Source of the DNA: JADJPO01 sp963750395
GTDB lineage: Bacteria; Actinomycetota; Actinomycetes; Actinomycetales; Kineosporiaceae
Reading direction: 5' to 3'
Length of the DNA: 64,000 nucleotides
Assembly (NCBI GenBank): GCA_963750395.1
Contig: CAVVQM010000008.1
Coordinates: forward strand, 310,001-374,000
Below are positions 18,236-26,397 of the stretch, piece by piece; positions within the stretch are counted from its first letter, which is position 1, and the number at the start of each line of letters is the position of its first letter. The notes under the pieces were generated by a model that had not been told where the DNA came from, searched no databases, and saw only the letters and a program-made list of their open reading frames with translations. The translations under genes and the position numbers were made by a program.

Positions 18236-18969
18236 CACCCGAGGGCACCTGGTGGTCGTGGCGACGACGGCGGGCCGAGGTCGTGGAGGAGCAACCGGAG
18301 ACTCCGTATGCGCGGCCCAACGCGAACTGGCGGCTGACGCCGGACTACGTGCGGCGCTATCCCCTGCATCCGGCGGCGATCGGTCGCCGGGGCCTCGACG
18401 AGGCCGAGGTGAGGCGCCTGCAGGTCCTCGTCCTGCGCGAACTGCAGGTCAGCGCGGCCGAACGGGACGAACTGCGGGCTCAGTATCAGCGGGAGCGGGT
18501 GCGCGCAGAGCATCTCCAGGACTCCTATCGACGGCAGAACTCTGACCTACCGGTTCCCTCCGACGGGTTCCTCATCGCTGCCGGGGTCGCGACCGATGAG
18601 GCGGTCGCGTTGATGTCGCGCGCCCAGCAGGAGGCCGACCGACAGATCGCCGAGGCCGAGGATCTGGCCCGGGGGATGCTGGCCACCGCCAGACAGCGGT
18701 ACGAGGAGATGCTGGTCGCGGCACACGAGCAGGCCGAGCGGGCCTCGGCCGAGGCGGGCCGGCTCGACCCGGCGTCCGCGTCGCAGGAGCAGGTCCGCTC
18801 GCTCAAGCAGCAGGTCGCCTACATGCGCACCTTCGCCAGCGAGACCCAGGCCCGGCTCAGCGCCGCGCTGGACACGCTCGGCGCCGAGATCGAGCATCTG
18901 GCCGGCGACACCGGCCAACTGGACCTTCGGGTCCAGACGACCCCAGATCGCGACCGGCCCGGCGTCTGA
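18232..18969 (+). CDS. Coiled-coil protein, DivIVA-like, unknown function
   Basis: A 245-residue hydrophilic protein. The first 60 residues are rich in Arg/Trp/Tyr; about residues 60-100 and 125-215 show long heptad-like, Glu/Arg/Ala-rich stretches typical of coiled coils, as in DivIVA/Wag31-type cytoskeletal proteins. No signal peptide or membrane segment is visible. It overlaps the flavohemoglobin stop by 4 nt, so it is cotranslated with the globins. I do not recognise a defined family; a scaffold that places the globins is one guess, not evidence. Confidence 0.75.
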   Translation: MTPEGTWWSWRRRRAEVVEEQPETPYARPNANWRLTPDYVRRYPLHPAAIGRRGLDEAEVRRLQVLVLRELQVSAAERDELRAQYQRERVRAEHLQDSYRRQNSDLPVPSDGFLIAAGVATDEAVALMSRAQQEADRQIAEAEDLARGMLATARQRYEEMLVAAHEQAERASAEAGRLDPASASQEQVRSLKQQVAYMRTFASETQARLSAALDTLGAEIEHLAGDTGQLDLRVQTTPDRDRPGV

Positions 18970-19010
18970 TGGGGTAGTCAGGCGGATGAGGTAGTCAGGC
19001 GATGAGGTGA

Positions 19011-19955
19011 TCAGGCGGACTTGCTGGCCCGCTTGGCGCTCGCCTTCTTGGCCGCCTGCTTCTTCGCCGGTGCCTTCTTGGCAGGTGTCTTCTTGGCCGG
19101 GGATCCCTTGGCGGCGCCCGTGGCACCGGAGGTCTTCTTCGCCGGGGCCTCGGCGTCGGCGCCGTCGTCGCTCTCCCCGCGAGCCGCCTTGGCGCGCTCG
19201 ACGCTGCGCTGCAGCGCGGTGAGCAGATCGACGACCTCGGCGCTCGAGCTCTCCTCGGCGGCGGCCTCGGGCATCGGGGTGCCCTCGAGCTTGGAGTCGA
19301 CCAGGTCGTGGACCGCCTGGGCGTAGGCGTCCTCGTAGGAGTCCGGGTCGAAGTCGGCGGCAAGGGAGTCGATCAGCGACGTCGCCATCGTCAGCTCGGC
19401 GTCCTTCACCTCGACGTCCTGGGTCAGCACGTCGAAGTCGGCGGCGCGGATCTCGTCCGGCCAGAGCATCGTCTGCAGCACGATCACGTCATCGCGCACC
19501 CGCAGGACGGCGAGCGTCTCCCGTTGGCGCATGGCCAGTTTGACCACGGCCATCCGGTCGGTGGCGGCCAGGGCCTCACGGAGCAGCACGTAGGGCTTGA
19601 GCGTGCTGGCCTCGGGCTCCAGGTAGTACGACCTGTCGAACAGCATCGGCTCGACCTGGTCGGCCGGAACGAACTCCAGCACGTCGATCTCGCGGCTGCT
19701 GGTCAGGGGCAGACTCGCGAAGTCCTCATCCTCCAGCATCACCTGACGCCCGTCGGCCGCCTCGTAGCCCTTGGCGAGCTGGTCCCAGGGCACCTCCTCG
19801 CCGCAGACCTGGCAGACCCGGCGCATCTTGATCCGGCCGCCGTCCGTGCGGTGCACCTGGTGGAATCTGATGTCGTGCTCCTGAGTGGCGGCGAACACCC
19901 GTACCGGCACGTTGACCAGCCCGAACGAGACGGCACCCTTCCAGATCGCGCGCAT
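19011..19955 (-). CDS. ku: Ku DNA end-binding protein (NHEJ)
   Basis: A 314-residue bacterial Ku homodimer subunit that binds double-strand ends and recruits LigD. MRAIWKGAVSFGLVNVPVRV is the standard N-terminus, which fixes the start although 12 codons extend further upstream. The core carries VCQVCGEEVPWDQLAKGYE and a central beta-barrel. The C-terminus is a lysine/alanine tail of about 50 residues with AKK/PAKK repeats, like the basic extension of mycobacterial and Streptomyces Ku that aids DNA binding. It is divergent from the ligase gene with a 41-bp spacer, so both may share a promoter region. Confidence 0.96.
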   Translation of the reverse strand: MRAIWKGAVSFGLVNVPVRVFAATQEHDIRFHQVHRTDGGRIKMRRVCQVCGEEVPWDQLAKGYEAADGRQVMLEDEDFASLPLTSSREIDVLEFVPADQVEPMLFDRSYYLEPEASTLKPYVLLREALAATDRMAVVKLAMRQRETLAVLRVRDDVIVLQTMLWPDEIRAADFDVLTQDVEVKDAELTMATSLIDSLAADFDPDSYEDAYAQAVHDLVDSKLEGTPMPEAAAEESSSAEVVDLLTALQRSVERAKAARGESDDGADAEAPAKKTSGATGAAKGSPAKKTPAKKAPAKKQAAKKASAKRASKSA

Positions 19956-19996
19956 TGGTTCAGCATGAACCATCCACCGCCGTTGGGGCACCCCCG

Positions 19997-20995
19997 ATGC
20001 GTCAGCATGGGGGAGTGCCCGAGATCAGCCCGATGCTCACCGCCACCGCGGCGGCTGTCGATGAGCTGCCCTCCGACGGGCAGACGTGGGCCTTCGAGGT
20101 CAAGTGGGACGGCGTGCGCGTGATCGCCCATCTGGGTGAGAGGTCCGACGGGCGCCGGGTACGGCTGATGAGCCGGGCCGGCAACGAGGTGTCCACCGCC
20201 TACCCCGAGCTGACCGCCGCCGGTGCGCTGGCCGCCGTGCGACCGGACGCGGTGCTGGACGGCGAGGTGGTGGTGTTGCGGGACGGTGTGCCCAGTTTTG
20301 CGGCCCTCGCCGAGCGCATGCATGTTCGAGACGCACGCCGGGCCGCCGAGCTGGCGGCCCGATCCCCGGCGACCTTCCTGGCGTTCGACGTGCTGGCCCT
20401 CGACGGACGCGATGTCACGGGTCTGCCCTGGAGCGACCGGCGGTCGCTGCTCGAGGCGCTGGCCGCCGGCGACACGGGCAGCCGCGCGTGGCAGGTCTCG
20501 CCGGTCTACGACGACCGTGACGCGCTGGTCGAGGCCACCCGGGCCCAGGGGCTGGAAGGGGTGATCGCCAAGCGACGCGCCTCGCGCTACCACCCGGGAG
20601 TGCGCAGCAGCGACTGGGTGAAGCTCGCCCACAAGAGGGTTCAGTCCGTGCTGGTCGGCGGCTGGCGGTGGGAGACCGGCGCCCGCAACCGGCTCGGGGC
20701 GCTGCTGGTCGGGGTGCCGGACGGCGCCGGTGGCCTCACCTTCGCGGGCCGGGTGGGCAGCGGGATCACCGACGTCGCCGCGGCCGAGCTGCAGCGCCGG
20801 CTCACGCCGTCCGCGGACTGTCCGTTCACGACCGACGTGCCCGCGGTCGACGCCAAGGGCACCCACTGGACGTCGCCGGTCACCGTGGTCGACGTGCGCT
20901 ACCTGACCCGCGGCCCCGAGGGCCGCCTGCGGCAACCCGTGTTTCGCGGAATCCGGACCGACCTGGACCCGGACGACGTGCGGTGGGAGGCGTGA
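19997..20995 (+). CDS. ATP-dependent DNA ligase, LigD-type ligase domain
   Basis: A stand-alone ATP-dependent ligase of about 330 residues. Motif I EVKWDGVRV supplies the lysine that is adenylated; DGEVVVL, FLAFDVLALDG, GLEGVIAKR and DWVKLAHKR correspond to motifs III-V. An OB-fold follows to the end, closing with VFRGIRTDLDPDDVRWEA. It matches the ligase domain of multi-domain LigD, here encoded separately from the polymerase. ATG is taken as start; a GTG 18 nt later is equally possible. The stop overlaps the polymerase start (TGATG). No LigD phosphoesterase domain is present in the window. Confidence 0.93.
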   Translation: MRQHGGVPEISPMLTATAAAVDELPSDGQTWAFEVKWDGVRVIAHLGERSDGRRVRLMSRAGNEVSTAYPELTAAGALAAVRPDAVLDGEVVVLRDGVPSFAALAERMHVRDARRAAELAARSPATFLAFDVLALDGRDVTGLPWSDRRSLLEALAAGDTGSRAWQVSPVYDDRDALVEATRAQGLEGVIAKRRASRYHPGVRSSDWVKLAHKRVQSVLVGGWRWETGARNRLGALLVGVPDGAGGLTFAGRVGSGITDVAAAELQRRLTPSADCPFTTDVPAVDAKGTHWTSPVTVVDVRYLTRGPEGRLRQPVFRGIRTDLDPDDVRWEA

Positions 20996-21958
20996 TGGCC
21001 GAGCCTGCGGGACAGGTCGTGCAGATCGGCGAGCGCAGGTTGGCGTTGCGCAACCTCGACAAGGTCCTCTATCCCGAGTCGGGCACCACGAAGGGGGAGG
21101 TGCTCGCCTACTACACGCAGGTGGCCGACGCGATGCTGGCCCACGTGCGCCATCGGCCGGCGACCCGCAAACGGTGGCCCGACGGCGTCGCGTCGCAGCC
21201 GTTCTTCGAGAAGAACCTGCCGAACGGCACCCCGGCCTGGGTGCGCCGGGTCAGGCTGCCGGTGCCGGGATCGTCCAGGGATCGCGAGACGATCCTGTAT
21301 CCGTTGATCGACGACCTGGCGACGCTGGTCTGGGCGGCGAACCTGGCCGCGCTGGAGATCCACGTCCCGCAGTGGACCGCGCGTCCGAGCCCGGAGGGCG
21401 ACGGGCAGCGCGGGACGGCGAGCGAGCCCGACCGGCTGGTGGTCGACCTCGACCCGGGCCCGCCAGCCGGGTTGGCCGAGTGCACCGAGGTGGCCCTCGC
21501 CGTCCGCGAGCACCTGGCCGCCGACGGCCTGCACTGTCACCCGGTGACGAGCGGGGGCAAGGGCATGCAGCTGTACGCACCGCTGCGCGGCGACGCCGGC
21601 GCGGAGTCCGTCGTCGGCTACGCCAAGACGCTCGCCGAGACCCTGGCCGCGGCGATGCCCACCCTGGTGGTCGCCCGGATGACCAAGTCGATCCGGGGTG
21701 GGGAAGGTCTTCATCGACTGGAGTCAGAACAATCCGGCCAAGACCACGATCGGACCGTACTCCTTGCGAGGCAGGCGGTTCCCGACGGTGGCCGCCCCGC
21801 GGGACTGGTCGGAGCTGGAGGCAGCCACCGCCGGCCCCGCGTTGCGACAGCTCGATCACACCGAGGTCGCGCGGCGATTCGGCGAGGACGGCGACCCGCT
21901 CGCGGAGCTGGCCGCGACGGCCGGTGGCCCGGACGCGCCACGGCTGCCCGAACGATGA
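20995..21958 (+). pseudogene. LigD-type polymerase/primase, one frameshift
   Basis: Archaeo-eukaryotic-primase-like polymerase that fills gaps during NHEJ. Conserved blocks are seen: LRNLDKVLYPESG at the start, FFEKNLPNGTPAWV, LVVDLDPGPPAGL with the catalytic DxD, and HPVTSGGKGMQLYAPL with the SGGKG-type motif. At about 21700 an extra G in a GGGG run shifts the frame. After removing it the family stretch GKVFIDWSQNNPAKTTIGPYSLRGR reads on to a stop at 21958, giving about 320 residues. Everything except that one base is conserved, so sequencing error is likely. Its last ~100 bp overlap the convergent amidotransferase gene. Confidence 0.85.
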
Positions 21959-22707
21959 CCGCCCGAGGGGCGATCGGTGCGTCCGTAACGGTCCACGAAG
22001 GCCCGCAGGATCGCCGGTGGATGGACCACGTCGCTGGCCCGGGCCATCGTCTTGATCACCTCGGCCTGCTCCGGTGGGAAGTATCCGGCGTGCTTGTACA
22101 CCTCGACCCGGGTGCAGAGCCCCTCGACGTCCAGCTCGGGGTGGAACTGGGTGGCGTACACGTTCTGGCCCACCCGGAACATCTGCACCCGGCAGGTCGG
22201 CGAACTCGCCAGCAGCACGCAGTGCGCGGGTAGCGAGCTGATCGCCTCCTTGTGCCCCACGAACGCGTCGAAGCCGGCGGGCAGGCCCGCCAGGAGGGGG
22301 TCCTGAAGACCCCGATCGGTGAGGGTGACCGTCACGGCCCCCACCGGCTCCGCGTTCTCGCGGTCGAGGACGGCCCCCTGGTGCCCACCGATCGCACTGA
22401 TCCCGTAGCAGGCCCCCAGCAGGGGGAAATCGGCCCGGACCACCCGGTCCATCAAGCTGCGCAGGTCGGCCTCGGCGCGCACCTGTGCGGGCGACTTGGA
22501 CTCCTGCGGGTCGGTGGAGTTGAACGGGCTTCCGCCCAGCAGGATCCCGCTGTAGGACCTCAGGTCGATCTCGCCCAACGGGTGGCGTTCGAGTCGGTGC
22601 CGGATCAGCGCCGCCTCGTCGAGTCCCATGTAGCTCAGGAAGGCTGCGTACTCGTTGTCGGCCGCCGCCTCCTCGGCGCGCGTGGCGATCAGCAGGAACG
22701 GCTTCAC
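21856..22707 (-). CDS. Class I glutamine amidotransferase (GMP synthase-like)
   Basis: A GATase1 domain protein that would release ammonia from glutamine; partner and product unknown. LGACYGISAIGGH holds the nucleophile Cys, and QFHPELDVEG the catalytic His-x-Glu. GILLGGSPFNSTD is the oxyanion-side loop. Related 'glutamine amidotransferase' proteins annotated as GMP synthase-like usually have about 240 residues; this one has 283. The extra ~40 residues are Ser/Gly/Ala-rich, lie entirely antisense to the 3' end of the polymerase gene, and may be an unnatural extension after a lost stop. Confidence 0.88.
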   Translation of the reverse strand: MKPFLLIATRAEEAAADNEYAAFLSYMGLDEAALIRHRLERHPLGEIDLRSYSGILLGGSPFNSTDPQESKSPAQVRAEADLRSLMDRVVRADFPLLGACYGISAIGGHQGAVLDRENAEPVGAVTVTLTDRGLQDPLLAGLPAGFDAFVGHKEAISSLPAHCVLLASSPTCRVQMFRVGQNVYATQFHPELDVEGLCTRVEVYKHAGYFPPEQAEVIKTMARASDVVHPPAILRAFVDRYGRTDRPSGGHRSGSRGASGPPAVAASSASGSPSSPNRRATSV

Positions 22708-22800
22708 TCGCTGAGACTAGCGGGCCATGCCCGCCCGCAGCATTCCTGCGCCCGCCGCAGGTGACCGGCACCACCCCGGTGGGTACAACCGTGAGGTCAC

Positions 22801-22806
22801 TAGGCT
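22801..22806 (+). promoter_or_regulatory. -10-like hexamer of the ispD-like gene
   Basis: TAGGCT followed by 6 nt and the GTG start; the same hexamer and spacing as at pyrE. Confidence 0.45.
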
Positions 22807-22812
22807 CTGCCC

Positions 22813-23520
22813 GTGACCCGAGACGCAGTCGCGGAGGCCGGTGCTGGGGTATGGGGCATCGTGCTCGGAGGTGGCTCGGGCCAACGGTTCGGCGCCCCCA
22901 AGCAGTTCCTCGAGATCGCCGGCCGCAGCCTGCTCGACCACAGCGCCGCCGCCGCCCGGACGGTCTGCACCGGGCTGGTGCTCGTCGTCCCGAACCCGGA
23001 CGACGTGCCGCCGGAGACGGCCGCGCTCTCGGACCTCGTCGTCGAGGGCGGAGCGGACCGGGCGGGCTCGGTGCGCGCCGGTCTGGCCGCCGTGCCGCCG
23101 CACGCGGAGGTGATCGTCATCGCCGATGCGGCCCATCCGTTGGCCTCGCCCGCGTTGTACGCCGCGGTGGTCGCCGCCCTCCGGGAGGGGGCCGACGGAG
23201 CCTTTCCGGGGCTGCCTCTCACCGAGGTCGTGGCGCGGTTGGGCCCGGACGGCGACCGTGTCGGCGACGTCTCGCGTCAGGGACTCGTGCTGGTTCAGAT
23301 GCCGCAGGCCTTCCGCGCCGGCGCGCTGCGTGCTGTGCATACCGGTCACACGCAAGCAGCTGTGGCAGTGGAGGATTCGGCCATGGTGGCCGGTCTGGTT
23401 CTCGACGGTCGTCCGGCTCGGGTGGTCTCGGTGCCGGGGGAGCCGGCCAACATCCACGTGACCGTCCCCGCCGAACTGGAGATGGCTCGGGCCCTGGCCA
23501 CGGTGGTCACCGCTCAGTGA
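22813..23520 (+). CDS. IspD-like cytidylyltransferase
   Basis: A 235-residue protein of the IspD family, which couples CTP to 2-C-methyl-D-erythritol 4-phosphate in the non-mevalonate isoprenoid pathway. LGGGSGQRFGAPKQF keeps the Arg and Lys of the CTP-binding loop, GGADRAGSVRAGL and the QMPQAF segment are in place. Two positions differ from typical IspD: DAAHPL where DAARP is usual, and NIHVT where NIKVT carries a catalytic lysine. It could be a divergent IspD or a paralogue for another polyol phosphate. No ispF neighbour is present. A -10-like TAGGCT lies 6 nt before the GTG. Confidence 0.75.
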   Translation: MTRDAVAEAGAGVWGIVLGGGSGQRFGAPKQFLEIAGRSLLDHSAAAARTVCTGLVLVVPNPDDVPPETAALSDLVVEGGADRAGSVRAGLAAVPPHAEVIVIADAAHPLASPALYAAVVAALREGADGAFPGLPLTEVVARLGPDGDRVGDVSRQGLVLVQMPQAFRAGALRAVHTGHTQAAVAVEDSAMVAGLVLDGRPARVVSVPGEPANIHVTVPAELEMARALATVVTAQ

Positions 23521-23571
23521 TCACCATGGCCCTCACGACCACCGACAGATCGCGGGGCGCGCCGTCGCGCT

Positions 23572-23577
23572 TACGCT
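23572..23577 (+). promoter_or_regulatory. -10-like hexamer of the aminotransferase gene
   Basis: TACGCT followed by 6 nt and the ATG start; probable leaderless promoter. Confidence 0.4.
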
Positions 23578-23583
23578 GCACTC

Positions 23584-25023
23584 ATGTCGAGTCGCGACGC
23601 TCCCGCAACCCGCCCCGCCGTTCCGTCGACGCGGCCCGATGCGCCCGCCGACCCGGACGGCGCCCGGCGCACCTACGAGCTGGATCGCGCGCACGTCTTC
23701 CACTCGTGGTCGGCGCAGGCCGCGCTCGACCCGTTGGTGATCACCGGGGGTTCGGGGGCCTGGGTCTGGGACGGCGACGGCACCACCTACCTGGACGTGT
23801 CGAGCCAACTGGTGTTCACCAACATCGGTCTGGGTCATCCTCGGGTCGTCGAGGCCATTCAGAAGCAGGCCGCGCTGCTGGCCACCGTCGCCCCGCAGCA
23901 CGCCAACGCGTCCCGCTCGGAGGCGGCGCGCCTGATCGTCGGTCGCGCCGGGGACATCGGCGGCGAGGGGTTCTCGACCGATCACTTCAGTCACGTCTTC
24001 TTCACCGGCGGTGGGGCGGACGCCGTCGAGAACGCCGTCCGGATGGCTCGGTTGCACACCGGTCGGCGCAAGGTGCTGGCCCGCTACCGCAGCTATCACG
24101 GCAACACGACCACCGCGATCAACCTCACCGGCGACCCCCGCCGGTGGCCGAACGACTACGGCGCCGAGGGGGTCGTGCACTTCCTCGGCCCGTTCCTCTA
24201 TCGCTCCTGCTTCGACGCGCTCGACGAGGACCAGGAGTGCGAGCGCGCGCTGCGTCACCTGGAGCAGACGATTCAGCTCGAGGGGCCGGAGACGATCGCG
24301 GCGATCGTGTTGGAGTCGATCCCGGGTACTGCGGGAATCATGGTTCCCCCACCCGGCTACCTGGCCGGCGTCCGGTCGCTCTGCGACCGATTCGGGATCG
24401 TCTGGATCGCCGACGAGGTGATGAGCGGGTTCGGACGTGCCGGGCGCTGGTTCGCCTGCGAACTGGCCGGGGACGGCGTCCGCCCCGACCTCATCACCTT
24501 CGCCAAGGGGGTCAACTCCGGATACGTGCCACTGGGCGGGGTCGTCATCTCCTCGCCGATCTACGCCACCTTCGCCGACCGGGTCTTCCCCGGTGGCCTG
24601 ACCTACTCCGGGCACCCCCTGGCCTGTGCCGCCGCGGTCGCCACGATCAACGCCATGACCGAGGAGGGCCTGGTCGAGCGTTCGGACGCCCTGGGCCGCG
24701 AGGTGTTCGGGCCGATGCTGGGCGAACTCGCCGAGCGGCATCCGCTGGTGGGGGAGGCGCGCGGGGTCGGCGCCTTCTGGGCCCTGGAACTGGTGCGGGA
24801 CAAGGCGACCCGCGAGCCGCTGGTCCCCTACAACGCATCTGGTGCGGCGAACGCGCCGATGGCGGCCCTGGCCGGTGCGTGCCGGCGACGGGGGCTGCTG
24901 CCGTTCGTCAACGGCAGCCGCACCCACGTCGTCCCGCCGCTGACCATCACCGAGGAGGAGGCGCGCTACGGTGTCGCGCTGCTCGCCGAGGCTCTGGACG
25001 AGGTCGCCTCCGGGCTGGACTGA
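23584..25023 (+). CDS. Class III PLP-dependent aminotransferase
   Basis: A 479-residue omega-amino-acid type transaminase. The family markers are present: the GGGADAVENAVRMAR loop, RYRSYHGNT, WIADEVMSGFGRAG with the PLP-pyridine Asp, and TFAKGVNSGYVPLG with the Schiff-base lysine. The substrate cannot be assigned; relatives include taurine-pyruvate and beta-alanine transaminases. The ATG is 6 nt after a TACGCT hexamer. It ends at a hairpin shared with the convergent MerR-type gene. Confidence 0.88.
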   Translation: MSSRDAPATRPAVPSTRPDAPADPDGARRTYELDRAHVFHSWSAQAALDPLVITGGSGAWVWDGDGTTYLDVSSQLVFTNIGLGHPRVVEAIQKQAALLATVAPQHANASRSEAARLIVGRAGDIGGEGFSTDHFSHVFFTGGGADAVENAVRMARLHTGRRKVLARYRSYHGNTTTAINLTGDPRRWPNDYGAEGVVHFLGPFLYRSCFDALDEDQECERALRHLEQTIQLEGPETIAAIVLESIPGTAGIMVPPPGYLAGVRSLCDRFGIVWIADEVMSGFGRAGRWFACELAGDGVRPDLITFAKGVNSGYVPLGGVVISSPIYATFADRVFPGGLTYSGHPLACAAAVATINAMTEEGLVERSDALGREVFGPMLGELAERHPLVGEARGVGAFWALELVRDKATREPLVPYNASGAANAPMAALAGACRRRGLLPFVNGSRTHVVPPLTITEEEARYGVALLAEALDEVASGLD

Positions 25024-25030
25024 TCGCCGG

Positions 25031-25079
25031 GAGTGGGTGCTGTTCTCCCCCCTGCAAAGGGGGAGAACAGCACCCGCTC
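25031..25079. terminator. Bidirectional hairpin terminator (shared repeat, copy 2)
   Basis: A perfect 17-bp stem (25035-25051 and 25059-25075) with a 7-nt loop, extendable by 3 bp beyond one mismatch, between two convergent genes. It differs from the copy near 5.24 kb by one C-G to T-A pair in the stem and by the loop. Confidence 0.85.
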
Positions 25080-25080
25080 G

Positions 25081-25866
25081 TCAGCCCTGAGCGTGCCGGT
25101 CGGCGTTGGCATGGATCGCATCGTGCACGTACTGCGCCAGACCCTCGCGCCGATCGTCGTAGTGGGCGGTGAAGCGGGGATCGGCCAGATACAGGTCGGC
25201 CAGACCCCGGTGCATGTCGTAGGAGACCTCGTAGAAGCGCTCGTGGATGTGCAGCCGGTGCCGCTCCGCGGCGTCCATCGCCTGCTCGCCGTCGGTGGGC
25301 GCCCCGGCGTCCAGTGCCGCCACCAGGGCCGCGTCGACCGCGTCCTGGTCGGCCTTGATCGCCTCCCAGTCCGCCTTGGTGTATCCACGGGAGCGTGAGA
25401 CCGACTGCTCCCAGGCATCTGTGTCCCCCCAACGCTGTTCTGCCTCGGCCTGGTACTCCTCGTCGAAGGAGTCGCCGAACAGCTCCTTCATCTCCGCGGT
25501 CGTCATCGGACGGTCGTTCATCGCGTTCTCCAAGGCTCGGTCGACCGCGCCGATCAGCATGTGCAGTTCGTCCAGCCGGTCGCTGAGCGCGCTGCGCTGA
25601 CGGCGCAGGTGGGACTCGACGTCGTCGGGTTCGGCGTCGAGCAGCGCACGGATCTGCTCCAACGGGAACTGCAGCCGTCGATAGAGGACGATCTGCTGCA
25701 AGCGGGACAGATCCGAATCGTCGTAGAGGCGGTAGCCCGCCGCGGACCGTCCGCTCGGCTGCAGCAGGCCGATCTCGTCGTAGTGGTGCAACGTGCGCAC
25801 ACTCACGCCGAGCAGGTGGTGAACCTGCCCGACCGAGTACTGCGCGGCCTGATCGGAGTGGTCCAT
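25081..25866 (-). CDS. MerR-family regulator with TipAS-type effector domain
   Basis: A 261-residue regulator. The N-terminal MerR winged helix is clear (SVGQVHHLLGVSVRTLHHYDEIGLLQPSGR pattern) followed by a coiled-coil linker. The C-terminal ~140 residues match the TipAS antibiotic-recognition domain (FGDSFDEEYQAEAEQRWGDTDAW, YEVSYDMHRGLADLYLADPRF). TipA-like proteins bind cyclic thiopeptides and activate multidrug responses. The ATG at 25866 is chosen because the -10 lies 6 nt upstream; a further upstream in-frame start would be before the promoter. The promoter has a 19-bp spacer with a dyad, the MerR hallmark, so it is probably autoregulated. Confidence 0.92.
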   Translation of the reverse strand: MDHSDQAAQYSVGQVHHLLGVSVRTLHHYDEIGLLQPSGRSAAGYRLYDDSDLSRLQQIVLYRRLQFPLEQIRALLDAEPDDVESHLRRQRSALSDRLDELHMLIGAVDRALENAMNDRPMTTAEMKELFGDSFDEEYQAEAEQRWGDTDAWEQSVSRSRGYTKADWEAIKADQDAVDAALVAALDAGAPTDGEQAMDAAERHRLHIHERFYEVSYDMHRGLADLYLADPRFTAHYDDRREGLAQYVHDAIHANADRHAQG

Positions 25867-25872
25867 GGGGCC

Positions 25873-25903
25873 ACTGTGCTGGCTCACGCGGCGTGAGGGT
25901 CAA
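25873..25903 (-). promoter_or_regulatory. MerR/TipA-type promoter with 19-bp spacer and dyad operator
   Basis: On the minus strand a TTGACC -35 (25903-25898) and CACAGT -10 (25878-25873) are separated by 19 bp. The spacer contains the perfect 7-1-7 dyad CTCACGCCGCGTGAG (25883-25897), which resembles the TipAL operator as I remember it. Confidence 0.8.
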
Positions 25904-25964
25904 GCCTTTGGGCTCCTTCCCCGCCCCCCGGGCCGCGGCTAGGTTTGGCGTGGAGGTGCTCGAC

Positions 25965-26384
25965 ATGTCGCATCAGGAAGCCACTACCGTCATCCCCCAA
26001 TCGCTGGCCGTTGTCGAGGAACGACTGCGCGACGTCGAGTCCTGGCCGCTCTTCCTCATCGGTCTGATCCTGGCCACCAAGACCGGGCACGAGCGATACC
26101 GCATGGTGGTCCGCAGCGGTCGCACCACCCGCGAGGTCAACAGTGCCGTCCATTTCGACGCGCGTGATCATCGCTTCACCTGGAAGGCCCTGGAGGGCCC
26201 CCGCTACGAGGGCGAGCTCCGGCTCTCGGCGGTGGACGAGAACCACACCAGGGTCCGCCTGGTCTTCACCACCGACCCGGTCGGGTTCGGCTCGGGCCTG
26301 CGCGAGATGTTCGGCAGCTCGAACGACCTGGCCCAGGTCGACCTGACCCGCCTCGGCGACCACGTGGACTCCTCCGGCGCCTGA
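25965..26384 (+). CDS. SRPBCC-fold (polyketide cyclase/START-like) protein
   Basis: A 139-residue soluble protein. The pattern of an N-terminal helix (LAVVEERLRDVESWPLFL), alternating strands with FTWKALEGPRYEGELRL and RVRLVFTTDP, and a long C-terminal helix fits the SRPBCC ligand-binding fold often labelled polyketide cyclase/dehydrase. No catalytic residue can be named. The ATG has GGAGG 9-10 nt upstream, and TAGGTT near 25940 may be its -10. It is 13 bp upstream of purD, which seems to have its own start signal. Confidence 0.7.
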   Translation: MSHQEATTVIPQSLAVVEERLRDVESWPLFLIGLILATKTGHERYRMVVRSGRTTREVNSAVHFDARDHRFTWKALEGPRYEGELRLSAVDENHTRVRLVFTTDPVGFGSGLREMFGSSNDLAQVDLTRLGDHVDSSGA

Positions 26385-26385
26385 G

Positions 26386-26391
26386 TAGGGT
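26386..26391 (+). promoter_or_regulatory. -10-like hexamer of purD
   Basis: TAGGGT followed by 6 nt and the GTG start; it overlaps the tail of the preceding gene's spacer. Confidence 0.4.
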
Positions 26392-26397
26392 GAGCGC

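Noticed and set aside
23533..24927. Minus-strand frame opposite the aminotransferase
   Set aside because: Antisense of a well-conserved enzyme, no signatures.
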